Shown: piece by piece, positions 46,133 through 60,319 of the stretch | Numbering within the stretch: position 1 is the first letter of the stretch | How the letters are laid out: every line of letters starts with the position of its first letter | Assembly: GCF_021730395.1 (NCBI RefSeq) | Contig: NC_069363.1 | Coordinates: forward strand, 54,245,001 to 54,309,000 | DNA length: 64,000 bases | Reading direction: 5' to 3' | Source: Mercenaria mercenaria | Lineage: Eukaryota; Mollusca; Bivalvia; Venerida; Veneridae | Translations under genes and position numbers: made by a program | The notes under the pieces: model-generated | What the model was told of the DNA's origin: nothing | The model's input: the letters and a program-made list of their open reading frames with translations, nothing else | Databases searched by the model: none

Positions 46133-48190
46133 TTTATTATACCGAACAAAATTTAGTAAATAAAAATGTTTAATTTTTTTTAATTCATTTAATGTAACAG
46201 TTTCATCTTTAAGTGGCAGGGGCCAGTTTCGCATTTTGCCCGGGTACGTTTTTTTAAATAAAATAGACATATGTACTTTACAGGCATATATATTCAACTG
46301 GTTATTTATGATGTTTATAGAAATAAGGATTCCTGCGTACGAGTGATTATTGTGTAAAATAAATAGGTGCATGTATCGATTTTCCTAGCTCCATGTAGAC
46401 GGCCGGGTCTAAAACTTTACCTGAGGTAACGGAAGTCAGACCAATTGGAAACGGTCATCCATCCATCCAGCTTCGGCTCAAATTTGCGGAAAAAGTAAAC
46501 GGTTATGAGACACTTTTCTTCCCACCATTATTTTCGTCTGGCCACATGCTTTAAAAATATGCATGTGTTTTAGGTCAGTCATTTGCAGATAATACGGTAC
46601 ATGTCGCGCAAGGTGTGCATTTTGGGCCATTTTTGTCTAAAAATTTAGTGTCATGTAACCTGCGTTTTACTCGTTTTTATCACAGAAGAAACAGAGTCTA
46701 CGCAAGACATTCGCTTAACAATTGCCTTGAATTTGTCGAAATTGGATTTTTTATGATTTTTTTCGCACTGGTATCAGCGCAGTGTTGTGGAGTTTTCAAA
46801 TTTACTGTCCCTTGCCCCCATTAGCGCGGTAATTGCATGTGTACACATTGAATAGTGACGTCACTGCTATATGTGTACAAGGGAGGCAATCATATGGCTA
46901 AAAAATTGAAGCAGTTAATTGCCCTTATATGACATTCAGAATATCAGCGCGGTCATTTTCGCTTGGCCACGTGTCAAAAAGGTTTAAAATGTTTTTGGTA
47001 GTCAAAATATCTCATTCCCGGGTAATGGAATTTCATCATTGTAGACGAAAGAGAGGCATAATAAATCGAATTATCTTTCGACATATGGGTACAATGTTGC
47101 GTCCAAACAAGTGCGAGCAATGTGTGTATACTTGTACTGTCATTTTTAAGCGCATCTATATTGGTACAAATTGTTTGTTGGTAATCAATAAACATGTAAA
47201 AATTGCACGCGGTTACTAATGCAAATACCCATAGATAAAGTCATAGCAAGTGTTCAGTTGTAAACTTAACTAACTGAATATCTGTTAATCTGCACACTGC
47301 CATTACGTCACGGTTTTCAAAGTTTCAAAGAGCATATTATCAGCATATATTGCTAATATACGTGAAGCAGGTATAAGATCAACATTGATGCAATAGAAGA
47401 CCGGTCCCCTGAATATGACGTTTTGCCCCTGTATATTTTGATACAGGGTGTGCTTCTGCATATTATTTCACTATATGTACCGTTGTGAGTATATCAATAG
47501 CATTGAAGAAGTTTCAATGAAAATGAATTGATTTGAGAACGGACTTAACTTCTCGTTTACTAGCCTGGTCAAAGGTATGTCGTCTGCTCAGTAATAATGT
47601 AATAACAATTTGCGAATATTTCATCTCATTTGTCTGCATGTAAGATATTTACAAAAAAAAAAACAACAACAAAAAAACCCCCAAAAACATTACATGATAT
47701 GACTTTCAATAAATAACTGTAACATACAATATCAGTGCAGGTCCTGAACAACTTGGAATAAAGCCATTGATTACACCAGCTATATACCACAGACGATAAA
47801 AAAACTTCTGAATACATATGACCGGGGACAATTTGTGGTTTTCACAGTTATTGAATGGGAGGTGATACCAGACCTACAGGTGCTCTGGCACACAACACCT
47901 TTTATCACAATGTGATCAGCGTTGTTCACAACTTCCACCCGATAATAACGCAATTCTCACCCCATATTTCTGACACGCGAATCCCAGCTTCGATATTTGC
48001 CGGTACACTGCAGCGTGGTTTGCTTTTTGGCCCCTGTCGTGAGAGCTAGATCTTCATTAGCGGCAACAATCTACATTGTCATACAGTTTTATGGATACTC
48101 GGTCGATTTCTCGGTGCTAAATAACAGATAATTGAACATGCGACCGACAAATCACTAGGCACTAACTTAAGTGTATCGGGGTTATTTCCC
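46133..48190. other. No gene recognised
   Basis: Mixed AT-rich sequence with short open frames (46615-47219) that show no domain or splice support. A poly(A)/C-rich patch is at 47652-47690. Confidence 0.4.
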
Positions 48191-48641
48191 TTACATATCA
48201 TGAATATTCATCGGTTCGCAGGCAATGGGACAGATACTTGCACAATTCTGATTGGTTCTTGATTTTCATATTGTCCCGGTAACCGCGAAGTCTGTTGAAA
48301 CTGGGCGAGGCGCGTGCAGTACTCATCTGTGTCACGTAGACGATATGCGGACGTAAGATTAAAGTATATCCCGTTGACAGTAGGAATCGTGACAAGCTTC
48401 TAGTTAACTCCGATTGCTCCGTTACACGAGGCCCGCGTAGTCATAGTAATGGGATTTTAGAAAATAGGATTTTCCATACTAGAATCTCGCATCGATTCCG
48501 CAGGCCGTCTCTGAAGTCTGGACTGTCAACTTACTTAAGAAACATTAAGCCAGTTGCGTCTCTGAATTGAATACAAACTCAACCTCAGAATTTATAGTTT
48601 TAAAAGTTTCATGAAGTTTTAATTTTAATTTGCCTTTCGTT
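48191..48641 (+). promoter_or_regulatory. Upstream/5' UTR region of the NOL4-like gene
   Basis: Sequence immediately upstream of the first coding exon. It contains an inverted CCAAT-type ATTGG near 48249 and a locally higher CpG density at 48270-48440. No TATA box or start site can be fixed. An upstream ATG at 48611 opens only MKF before a stop. Confidence 0.35.
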
Positions 48642-48953
48642 ATGTTGGCCTTAGACAAACAATTACAGGAACATCAAGGTGTTATATCGAATGGAATAAC
48701 AGATGCAAGTAAAAAACAAATGTTTGAGACATTTCAAACATGGGCACTGAAAACGTACGGGGACAGTGGCAAAACAAAAACTGTGACAAGAAAAAAGTAC
48801 GACAGAATTGTGAGGACTTTGACAGGAGATGAAGAACCTAGCACGGAGAATTCTAAATTTAGGTTTTGGGTGAAGGCAAAGGGATTTAAACTTGGTCCTG
48901 GGACAGTGAGCGGACGGGTTCAGAATATCCTGTATGTGCCAGTGAAAACTACG
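48642..48953 (+). CDS. NOL4: NOL4/NOL4L-type nuclear protein, first coding exon
   Basis: Starting at ATG 48642, the exon encodes 104 residues. After a divergent N-terminus of ~30 residues comes MFETFQTWALKTYGDSGKTK, then TVTRKKYDRIVRTLTGDEEP, STENSKFRFWVKAKGF and VQNILYVPVKTT. These closely match, from memory, the conserved N-terminus of vertebrate NOL4 and NOL4L (FQDWCLRTYGDSGKTKTVTR, FWVKSKGFQLG, VLYVPVKTT). The exon ends after Thr-Thr at a clean donor ACG|GTGAGT, phase 0, at the point where the vertebrate protein continues DGVG. The vertebrate proteins are nuclear and their biochemical role is poorly defined. The next exon, expected to carry a VEDFFDIIY-type motif, was not found before the window end. 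An in-frame TTG at 48630 is a less likely start. Confidence 0.85.
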
Positions 48954-49998
48954 GTGAGTTTTATTTTAAATAATATTTTTGTAATATTTGTAATTTCCTC
49001 TTAGTATCGCCAGAAAAACAAAAGTAAGTCCTGTTAATATTTAAATGTATATTTAAATCTAATTATACCTGCTACATGTATATAGATCTCATTCATGTCT
49101 TTAGTAACACCAATAAAAAAAATCCGAGAGAATATTTAAATACATTTTAAGAATGTATCGTTTGAAACAATATATTAGTAAATAATTATATTAAATCTAT
49201 TTAGTATGAGTTATGAATGAATGAACTGAATTTCCGGAAAAAAAGCTGCATATAAATGTATTAATATTTCACTGTCAATATTATTGGAGCGTACTACGTA
49301 CGTTGTAAATGGAATTAATAACGTTTTTCAGCCTTTTATTTAGAACTTTGATAGTTTAGAGCGATGTGATATATCATTTGCATACCACTATATTCTAAAT
49401 TACTAATTGTTTGTATTCAATCTATTAAATGGATAGAATGCAATACCCAATGTAGAGTACATGGACAGGTAATAAAATTAACGACTATAAAACTAAACGA
49501 TTTCTATTGCCATCTCATTACTTTAATAAATCAAAAGCTGTTCGAGGAATCAGCGGTTGAACGCTGGTATACTCAGACGTTACACTAATATTCCTGTTAG
49601 AAGAAAGATGTATTAGATATAGGTTCAATATGTTTTTTCGTTATTTCATTGCGCATTATATACATGTAATGGCGACTTTGGAGATTATACTCTTAATCTA
49701 GATATACGTGGAGATGTATGTAAAGTACATTTTCATAAAAATGGGAAAAAGATAAAATAATATCGTTTTGTCGTCGAGAAAATAATTAGCTATCAAATGG
49801 AATTATATTTTCGGTGTTAATGTTAAAATAAATAAGTATGAAAAATTTTTTTTTTATCATTCTCGTTTAAGTTTAAATTTGGATTTCGTTAAGCGAAATA
49901 TCTGACATATATGTAGCTTAATATAGAATGCCTAGATTCATATAATGTCGAGTTTTACCTAGGTTAAGGATTCTAATTGGCATAAAGGTTGAATGGGG

Positions 49999-50043
<45 letters not shown>

Positions 50044-51671
50044 GGTGGGGGGGGGGGGGGGGGGGGGGGAGAGAAAAGCTGACATGATAATCAAATATCT
50101 CATTTTCGTTATAACTTTACATGCCGATCATGCTTTCAATGCCGATTGAAACACTGAGCTGGTCATGCCAGAATAATATCCTTGTAAGTTAAACTAACTG
50201 ATTTGCTCTTGTCAAATTCTTCATATCTGGAGTCACAAATGTTCTTCTGATATTGTCAAGTCTGTAGAACACGCAGTTTAAATTTTCAACCGTACTCGAT
50301 ATTCAATCTTTTACTTTTCTTGTGTCAAACGTGAACTATACTATAAGAAATGTACCGTTTCGGAGTTAAACTATCAGCTCGATTTAACACTAAGAAGATA
50401 GATAAACCCTGGTTAAATAGGCCGGCTAAAACAGAGGAAATTATTCAAAGCAACAACCATGCTTGATTAGATGCAACAAGACGTTTGAGAGTATATCGTT
50501 TATTTGTGATATTTATTTTCTTCATATTATTGCTAAAGATAAAAGAGACCGAAAGAAAGACGCAAAAAGCCTGCAAAGCATTAAGATAAATTTTTCCATT
50601 TGTCAATTTGTTTGAAAAATTATACATTTAACAAACTAAATACTAAATTCGTTTTGTTTAAGTCCTGAAATACTCGTTGCTTGAAACAGTCACGTTTATG
50701 TTGGCCTCGCCATGATTAAACTCGTTCCATGCATAAATCCATCACTTAATCTTACACCCGTTTTATATACCCATATATCCTCTTAGTATATTGGAACTCG
50801 GATCAGATGAGGCTATAACTTTCCATGCAACTACCGTGCAGCCCCGAGCCTAATTGTGCGCACACCATACACTTAGGTTGTGCACGTGGAGTAGAATATC
50901 ATGAGCACAGCTTCCACTTCAAAATTCCCGTACAATTTAAGCTTCCCAGGAATAACTAAGGAATTACTACTTTTTATACCTTGTGTGTATTTTCATGTCC
51001 CGTTTGGCTGTGGTTTTTGCCCGTTCCTTTCTCTCGCGAAAAACCATGTCACTGTCATGAACACTTACACGTGCCATCATTCTGTTCTGAACATTAGTGT
51101 AATCTATATACATAATTTCATTACATGAATAATTTATCAAAATGAAACATCTTTTGTTTTCTGATGCGTAGGCATTCACAAGGATATTATACCTAGATGG
51201 AAAATTTAAGCGATCGTACATTGGCATGGATATATATGGAAGGCCGCACTAGCACATCCTTCATATAACAATGTATATTTTTTTTTCAGATAATATGCAG
51301 TTAATACTATCATGTTCTTTGAAATTATATCATGATAATGGCAAGTGGCGATCACTCTTCTTCCGATAATACCCGTATAATGTCTTCTTAACTTAAATAA
51401 TTTAAATTGTGAGAATTTAAAATGATATAATACATGTGAAACGATATTTATTGTTTCGATCTGCTTTTATAATATAGCTTTTCACATATTATTATATATA
51501 ATGAAATACATTTCGTTCTGAAAATATTAACTTTTATAATTGTTTTATGTAGCTGGGCAGTACCGAATGTTGTAAAATTTATGACTAATATAGACTATAA
51601 TCATATTCATGTGGTAAAATATAATTTAACTTTTACTTCAAAGTAAACTATACACAATTCAAAACATTATA
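48954..51671 (+). other. NOL4-like intron 1 (first part); (GT)n and poly(G) at 50000-50070
   Basis: A long (GT)n run passes directly into a G run of ~27 bases (about 50000-50070). The rest is AT-rich with nothing recognised. Confidence 0.5.
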
Positions 51672-51908
51672 TGAGCCGCGCCTTGAGGAAACCAACATAG
51701 TGGCTTTGCAACCAGCATGGATCCAGACCAGCCTGCGCATCCGCGCAGTCTGGTCAGGATTCATGCTGTTCGCTTTCAAAGCCTATTTCAATTAGAGAAA
51801 CCGTTAGCGAACAGCATGGATCCTGACCAGACTGCGAGGACGCGCAGGCTGGTCTGGATCCATGCTGGTCGCAAATGCACTATGTTGGTTTTTACATGGC
51901 GCGGCTCA
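51672..51908. mobile_element. Palindromic foldback element P, copy 4
   Basis: 237 bp, ends TGAGCCGCGCCTTGAGGAAA and TTTTTACATGGCGCGGCTCA. The arms are nearly complementary along their full length. TA flanks both ends. Confidence 0.9.
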
Positions 51909-53114
51909 TATTTATTTGCTATCATATTTGATAATGACTGTATGTCTACAGAAAAAAAAACGATGACGTCACTGTGCTCAAAGTGACGACTGTTTTATTA
52001 TTTTATTTGTTGTAACGCTATCATTTCTAATTGTTGTACGATTATCATATTATTTTGTCAGTATGTTCCATCGAGCATTATCTTAATAAATTTGTTTTAA
52101 TATATTCATAATATTGCATATTCACCACTTAACAGCATAGCTCTGCTACTGACGTGAAACTACTTTCATATCACATTTTATTACATGTATTTCAGTGAAT
52201 TATCGAAATATTAGAGTAAAATTTAACTAGCATTTTCACAGTGAAAAATATCAAATATATTTCTCACCGGTGAGAAACTATAAAATGGGTAAACCTAGTC
52301 AAAACATCGTTTTACATGTAAGATCTGAATATCTGTCACTCATGAACACCATATCTTACAGTTTCACTCGCGGCTATGCCACTCGTGAAAATATTGCATC
52401 AGGCTTTCATTCATGAAAGATATTTGAATACTAGTATTACACTGAAACAAATAAATATCCTCTGTATAGCATTAATTTTGTATTTACAAGAGGAGACCAA
52501 GATGATGTTGCTAATACTAATCACACCATACTGACATTTCAGAAAAGGATCGTGGTTTAGTAGTTTCCATTTGGGTATGGAATGCAAGGTAATGTCTAAC
52601 CTTAAGCCTGCTTAATTTCTAAAATTGACTGGTCCATCATTCAATTTGGGCAATATCATTTATTATTTGAAGGGGTATCCACTAAAGTTTTAATGACTGA
52701 ATAGCGACGGACGTGCAGGCTGATCTTGGTCTGCACTGGTCGCAAAGGCAAAATCACTTGCGTCCAGCAGGCTAAAAGTTAATGTATGTGTGCCGAAGCA
52801 AGCCTTTTTACCCACACACTACATTAATCACGACCATGTTTCATATCCAAAAGGAAATTATATAAACTTATATCTATCCTTTTCTATTCTTCCATTCACT
52901 GAAACGAAATGAAATTGCTGCATATAGTTTTATCAAAGGAAACGCATTTGGATGTAAATATTCTTCCCTCCACGCCCAACCTTGAATCACAGAAACAACA
53001 TATCATTTCTGTCAGTCTATCGAAATAACGCAAGGATTGCACAATTTTCTTCAGTGCATAATAGTTTCTTATAGTCAGCTTCTGTCATCTATGCTACATG
53101 AAAATGAAAATAAA
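51909..53114. other. Intronic; palindrome-related fragment near 52690-52790
   Basis: GACGGACGTGCAGGCTGATC, then TTGGTCTGCACTGGTCGCAAAG, resembles one arm of element P and the fragment near 16080. Nothing else is recognised. Confidence 0.4.
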
Positions 53115-53351
53115 TGAGCCGTGCCATTGGAAAACCAACATAGTGGCTTTGCGACCAGCATGGATCCAGACCAGCCTGCGCATCCGCGCAGTCTGGTCAG
53201 GATCCATGCTGTTCGCTAACAGTTTATCAAATTCCAATAGGCTTTGAAAGCGAACAGCATGGATCCTGACCAGACTGTGCGGATGCGCAGGCTGGTCTGG
53301 ATCCGTGCTGGTCGCAAACCCACTATGTTGGTTTTCTCATGGCACGGCTCA
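53115..53351. mobile_element. Palindromic foldback element P, copy 5
   Basis: 237 bp, ends TGAGCCGTGCCATTGGAAAA and TTTTCTCATGGCACGGCTCA. The two arms share a compensating change (GTGCC / GGCAC), which preserves pairing at the tips. AA flanks both ends. Confidence 0.9.
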
Positions 53352-54520
53352 AATCACATTGCGGAAAACGAATAGTTTCCTCTTATTTTTGACAGATAAT
53401 AAACTAGACTTTCCAGTTTTGAACTTGTAAAAGTTATTCCGGGTGATTGTACAAAAAATAGCGGGGCCAGAAACATTAAAATATACATATCTGCGAGATT
53501 GCATTTAAAGAAAAGTTAAATATTGTAGAACGGTTGTTAACTACGTTATATAATTTTCATTCAATTTTATGATCTTATATTTAGGGTCAGCTATTTTTGA
53601 AGTTAAACCGCTGTAAAAATTCAGTGATTATGAAATATCTACATAATTTATGTATTTTTTACATGAACATTCGTTTGAAAAATTTTTGTAAATAAAATGT
53701 GCAAGAAATATTGAATATAGTAAGTTTAAGATATCTGAAGGAGTTTTTCAGATAAAAAATTCCTTTAATCTTATTGAAAAACTATTTACTTCTATGGTAA
53801 AAGTTAATAAAAGCTACAAACTTGTACTATTGTCTGCTTTGAATTTTATTTGCATTGAACGTTTTTTTTTTTATTGAAATGATAGCATGAAGCAATAACC
53901 GACTTAATCTAGTTAAACAATTTTCTTATTAACAATATATATGATATGTAATTTACATATATCAGTATACATGCACTTATTGGCCGACAACACATTCAGA
54001 TACTATTTAATTGCACGACATATGTTTTGGCTTTAGCCCGGCGAACTCTTGTTGAATATACCTGCCATTTATCGTGAATTATGGACCCTTGATATATATA
54101 AGGAACCATGTTAAAATAATTCTAAAATTTTATAAGAGAGATTTTATCGGAGATAGTTTATACTCTGTAGGTCTCCATCAAATACCGTAAAAGACCCAGA
54201 GGTATACCACATTTCCAAGTGTCATTAGTTAACCTCGATCTTCTCTTTCTGTTGCTGATATAACAGAATATCAGAGATGTGGTATCTTATTTAAATTTAT
54301 TTCACGAAACCAAGTTCAAGGTTTTATGTTTTCATATTAAAGGAAATGGACCAATGACGTTATTAGTGGCATTCTCCAACATCATGGTGAATACCGCCAA
54401 TTACAGGGGAACCTTTTAAAAATTAAATACAAAAGGTAAAGTCTAGGAAATCAAAATATACGACAGTACCCAGTTTTTGGTTTAAAGCAGAACAACAGAT
54501 TGTTATACATGTATTCATTT
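53352..54520. other. Intronic; nothing recognised
   Basis: AT-rich sequence without identifiable exon or repeat. Confidence 0.4.
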
Positions 54521-54524
54521 TACA

Positions 54525-55060
54525 GGGGCGACTCTCTAGTTCAAAGATCCGCTAGTCCGAAAGTCAACACACATAACAGGTCCACCCAATAGTCCGAAGT
54601 CCGTCTGTCCAAAGGACCGAAAGTGTTTACTCATATGTGATCCGCGAAGATTTCTGAATATCTCTTTGTCCAAAGTCCCGCTAGTTAAAAAGTCAACGTT
54701 CAGTGCAGATCCCCGCAACAATTCGAATATTTTCGTCCGTCCAAAAGGCCGATATTTAAAATGTCAATATTCAATGCAAACCCGCCCGATAGTACGGATG
54801 TCCGTCTGTCGAAAAGTCTGCTAGCCCAAAAGTCAGCATTCAATGCAGATGAAACCGAAACATGCCTTCAGTTTCGGGCTTTTGGACTGGATCGGTGGGC
54901 TTTTTGAAAAGTGGATCTAGGAATTACTGGGTAAAAATGCTAACTTTCAAAAAAGGACCGCCGGGCATACGTCTGTTTTTCTGACTATGGGACAGGTCTG
55001 CTATGGATATTGACCTTTGGACCAGCGAGACTTTGGAATACTTGGCGGACGCCATTATTC
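54525..55060. repeat. Degenerate repeat of GTCCGAAAGTC type
   Basis: Short motifs such as GTCCGCTAGTCCGAAAGTCA, AGTCAACATTCAATGCAGAT and TCCGTCTGTCC recur loosely. Inverted forms (AAGGACCGCCGGGCATACG) occur in the second half. It is diverged and non-coding. Confidence 0.55.
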
Positions 55061-55109
55061 TTGTTTTCAATGTTTGTTATTACGCTTACAAAGGAAGGCA
55101 TAATTATAT

Positions 55110-56080
55110 GTAATCGCACTGACCGTTCGTGAGTCCGTCAAGCCGTCTGTCCGACCGAAATATGTCTATCAGCAATGACCTACAAACGATTCCAAAGTTT
55201 CTGATGAAAGGACGCAAATGTTGAGTGTGATGGTCAATGTATGGTCAATGTTTGACACACACACTCCCTCCATGGTTAAATCACAGGCGTTAGCTTGTGG
55301 ATTCCGTTGAAATCTATCAAACATATATCATAAGGAGTGTCGATCTCAAGAGCTTGTTCATATACATACCTCCAAGGTCAGTGGTCCCTGACAAGGGCAC
55401 TTGAGTAATGATTAAAATGTATCAAACTATAACTTTTAAATGGTTCAGGGGCTTCCAAACTTCACACAAACTTTAACTTTAATCATGAAGAGAAAATATC
55501 GCGTGCAAGAGTCGGGTCCATACCTTCTAAGCCAAGGTCGCAGACAATGGCACTTTGGTTAAGGTCATATCTTGTAAACGATTCAATGGATTCAATTGAA
55601 GCGTTATACTGATGTTTAGTGTCGTCAAGATCAAAGGTTAAGAGAACAGGGTAAGGATAGTTTTAAGCATGGCTCGGCTTTAACTTAAAATTATTCAGCG
55701 GATTCTTTCTGCAAACGTTTAGCATGATGAGTAGGTTATCGCGCGCAAAAGCCAGGTCCGATCCTCCAATGTCAATATCTATAGGCTAGCGCACTTTTCT
55801 AAAGATAATTAAGGGTCTCGTCTATAACGTTTACGATTCTTATGAAACGTTTCATAAATGTGAGACGATGTATACCCAAGATTCACTACGAGTTCAAGGT
55901 CATGGGCTGGGATCCTTCGGTTTAGAATTAGGGTAAGACTGTCTCGGCTTTAGTTTTTTGACGATTTGAAAGATAAGAAATTTTACATGGATGTTAAGCA
56001 TGATGAGAAAATGTTACATATTTAGGTGTCAGGTTCATGCCTTTAAGGTCAAGGTCATGGAAAATATCACTTAGGTTAGG
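55110..56080. repeat. Diverged bivalve interspersed repeat (AGGTCAAGGTCA type)
   Basis: Successive ~180-bp blocks carry CTCCAAGGTCAGTGGTC, then GGGCACTT, AAACGATTCAATGGATTCAA and CTTTAAGGTCAAGGTCATGG. This resembles repeats I associate with bivalve genomes. Confidence 0.55.
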
Positions 56081-59000
56081 GTGGGTTTTTTTCTCTCTCT
56101 CAATACTTATGTAAAATTAAACCAGCAAAAAGCAATATAAAAAGTAAAAGTTCAACAGCTAATCACAAAAATGTATGTAAAAGTTGCACAGATGTGAATT
56201 AACACTATTCCATGTGTTAGGTGAGCCCTTCCGTGTAACAGGTCAGCCATTTCGGTGATTTTTGTTTGTTAAGAGACCCATTTTGTATACCCCTTCTAAG
56301 CTGATTTGCGAAACTGACTTGTTTGGATGTATCTTTAACACGGTTATTTCAATATAATGTAAGTACTTTACTGAATCTTTGAGATTGTTTGTTTTGTACT
56401 GTTTTTGTTAAGGTAAAATGGCGATTTAAGCTTAATGGCCGAGGAAGAACCCGGGTGCCCATACGGATATTATTACAGAGACGGAAGGGGGCACCTTGAT
56501 AAAGGCATATCGGCCTTCTGTTAGCATCTGAATGGCTCCATGTTTCAAATATTTTGCACAACCATGTTTATATTTCATAAAGTTCTAGACGTTATTTCCT
56601 AACATGTCGTTTATTGTCTGTATCCTATATTTTCAACTGATCAAACACAGATGTACTTCACAGAAAAGACAAATAGGACAACGAAGAAATCCGAACAAAT
56701 CCGCATACCATTGGCGCTGCTATAGATTCTCGTGTACATGTTAAGAATTTAGCTTATAAAGTTTTATTTGCAAACAAAGCAATCAGGTACTTGCATATTA
56801 TTATTATTATTATACCAGGGATAGCTTAAAAGCATTGTTTAATTACGCAGAGTATCTCTGATAGGTGGCCTTTCGTTTTATACAGAAAAGTGGGAAAGAT
56901 CCGTTGTTCTCACGGAAAGAACTGAAAGGAGTATTTTCGCGAACTGGACCGAAATTGCTTCACATCATAGGACTTTCCTGTCTGATTTCATATTATTTAT
57001 TCCACCAGTGTATGAAAATTGTACAACAAGCCCTATAGGTTGCAAAACTTGAAGGTCTTAAGTTTTCTGTCTCTAGTTTTTTTTCAAGTTTCATCCAACG
57101 TCGAGACCTTTATGAACACATGTATATTATGGACCCAACAAAACAACATATGTACATAACAACATGACATATATCACCAGATGTATTTACTGCTACCAGT
57201 ATATGTAGTTTATGCCAGCCAAATATGTTATAGCCTCCCCAAGAATTTGTTTGTACAGCGTTTCCGGCATACATGTAAAACAGACGTCAAAAATCTATTT
57301 AAGATATATTTCATTGTACTTTGGTATTTCAAAACGTGTTTTTAATAGTAACGTCAAATATGGACTGATTTGTCAATTTATTATATCTTTGTAACCGTTT
57401 TAGGCTGCATGAATTTGCAGATCATAGGTTTATGGTAGCGTATCTAATGTTAGCATAACAAAGTATATTAGAGAAAAAATATTGTATCTTGGAAACGATC
57501 TTGTACTGTGTTCATTAAACCAACAAGTGTGACGTTTATCAGATCTCAATATTCATCTCAAGGTACATTTCGCATTCATGTACTCAGTATTTTTTCAGGA
57601 AAGCTCGGTGACAGAAATTTGTGATAATACAACATAATAAACATGCGCTCCAGTTATCGTATGTTAATTCCTGACAAGATAGATTTCACGATTTGTGTAC
57701 CAATGACGGAGATTTGAAAGCGACCGATTAAATGAAACATCCGTATCAATTCATTGTCTCGCTCACGCGTGATCTCAGGATTCACGTGACCACACAGGAA
57801 TCACGACAGGGGGCGCGATCCGTGTTTGTTTTTACGGAATTACTATTATCCATGCAAGTATCTGGGGTCCCACGGGAGCTTGCTAATACTTCAAATGTAC
57901 TTGGTTTATCAGTGGGGCTGCGGAAATGTATCCACCACATTGTCATTATGTTGTCGCATTGATTTTGGATTCTCATGACGAGCGAAATCGGATAAACGCG
58001 AAGATTCTGTCCCGTATATAACTAACGAAGCGGGCCCTGGGACCTATTTTTTGCGCCGATATTGACAAAAATTTCCAAATCGTGTCTGCACCTTATCAAC
58101 GTGGCGTGAACTTGTGTTTTATTCAATTTGTCGGTGAATAACAAAATCTAGGAATATTTGTGAACCGCGGGGGATATAATGTGAATGCTTGGTTGAACTC
58201 ATTTCAACATAGCAGAGATTTGGGAAGATTCTCTAAACTTGTTGAGCTTCGATAATGCAAAATATTGGTCCCAAAGAAGACAAGAATAAAATGTAAGGCC
58301 GTTGGCAACACGCTTTTAAATTAGAAGAATTTCTAATAAAAACATAAAAAGCCAATTTTTCATCCTTTTCTTATATAATAATTTGAGTTTGGAAGATTAT
58401 CAGCTTGAATGAGCTGCATTTCATCTGAAATATTTGTACATGCAAAAATTCCGTATATATATATCAATTTATTCTAATTAAATCAGACATGTTGTAAAAT
58501 ATCATAAGTTATGCGTTATATCATCTTTTCTGGAGAAAAGAAAAATGGCCTATCTTTATATCACGAAATAATGGATTTGGTGTTTCTGCGCAAAGATGCA
58601 ATGTACTCCGTTGAGACAGAGTCCATCTCAGTTGGATCACTGCACTCTGTAAGTTACAAGAAGGCAATTCTGTAAGGTGTATACGCCTTTATAAGCTATC
58701 GTGGGATTGCAGATGAAAATCTCTCTTACCGCCATGAAAAGAAAAAAAAACACGCCAATTTTCATGTATTGATACATTGTCAATCCAGCAGCCTTCGTCT
58801 GAATTAAAAATTGTAGTGTCAATCCGTTGCAGATATTGAGAATGGAAGGAAAATGTCCCATTAAAAGATGATGGTAATAACATAACATCCTCCGGGAATC
58901 TCGCCAGCTTAACACTTAAAGAAGTCTGAGTAATTCTCTACATAATAGGGCAAGAATTTGTCAGGATTCTGCGCCAATCAGCCTCTCATTTATACCGTAT

Positions 59001-59880
59001 CTCATGATCACTATCAAACCAAATCTGGTGATCACTATTAAATACTGCACGAAATTTAGACGGTGTTAGAGTATGTTGTGCTCATATCATCCCCTTGCTC
59101 ACTGCTGTCCGATTAAAAAATATAATTTAACTTATACAGGGTTAGCTTTTAAAAGCCAGCCAGCAGCCCGTTAATTATGGTAAAGTTCAGCATAACCGAA
59201 ATGAAACATCTGTGAAGTACATATACCGGTATTGCATCGAGCAATTAGGCAAAAAGGTAACAATTTTCATCTTTGAGTTTATATATTACAATAGCTGGTT
59301 CTCAGCTTGCTAATGCAGTTGCAATTTATCGCACAGAAAGCAAGGTAAAAAAGCCTCAATGGGACAGCTTCGGTCTTTTTCGTTGTTCTAAACAAATCAT
59401 AATACCGACGCTTGAATAATGTAAACACGCTCTAGAACTGTGTTTAAAGGACAAGGATTTCATGGTTTTTCTTTGCTCTATAACAAATGTTTAAAGGAAA
59501 GACAACTTTTTTGAACTTGTAACAACGAGACACTGCATTTTAGTTTTGAAAAAATTACAAAAATTGGACAACAATAAGAAATTTATATACATTTTAGATT
59601 ATTTTGCTGCCATCAAAACGTGATGAAACAAAATCTCGGATCTAATAACAAAAATGTTCGTGTATGTGTATAAACAGCACTTCGCCTAAGGTTTAAAATA
59701 GTGCACACTATACATATACATCTGTAGCTAAATGTACATCCCGACTGGAAGTTTTTTTTTTAAGTTAACAAATCGACTGTTATTGCTTGCCATTTAATTT
59801 TAAATGTAGCTGTACATACACAATTTATTTATATATTTAGTAAAGTCAAATACATTTGATGTGGATTTTCTTCATTTGAA
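56081..59880. other. Intronic; nothing firmly recognised
   Basis: 57720-58200 is more balanced in base composition, with open frames on both strands (57732-57976), and could be a conserved non-coding block. No exon signals or family match are visible. Confidence 0.35.
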
Positions 59881-60208
59881 TGTGTGTGTTCGGGTTTAAC
59901 GTCTTTTTCAACAATTTTTCAGTCATATAAACGACGGTGTCTACTTGTAGCAGTGAGCACAATGCTCAACTTTATAGTGCTGCCTCACTGGAATATCACG
60001 CCGTAGACACGTGGCATGATACCCCACCCAGTCACATTATACTGACACCGGACTGACCAGTCCTAGCACTATCCCCTTAATGCTGAGCGCCAAGCGAGGA
60101 AGCTGCTAGTATCATTTTTTACGTCTTTGGTATGACGCGGCCGGGGATCGAACCCACGACCTCCCGCACTCGAAGCGGACGCTCTACTACTAGGCTACCG
60201 AGGCGGTT
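59881..60208 (-). mobile_element. Full-length tRNA-derived SINE
   Basis: Read on the minus strand, the head CCGCCTCGGTAGCCTAGTAG, TAGAGCGTCCGCTTCGAGTG and GTGGGTTCGATCCCCGGCC is a clear tRNA-like sequence with A and B boxes. The body follows, and the 3' end is GTTGAAAAAGACGTTAAACC, CGAACACACACA. Length is ~327 bp, little damaged, so probably fairly young. Confidence 0.85.
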
Positions 60209-60319
60209 GAAGTAAATATATAAAGATAAAATATATTTTTTCTTTAAACAAATAACTTATATGCATAGTTTTTGCTTGTAGTTTACTACATGATAGGGTA
60301 CAGTAGTGTAAAATACCTA

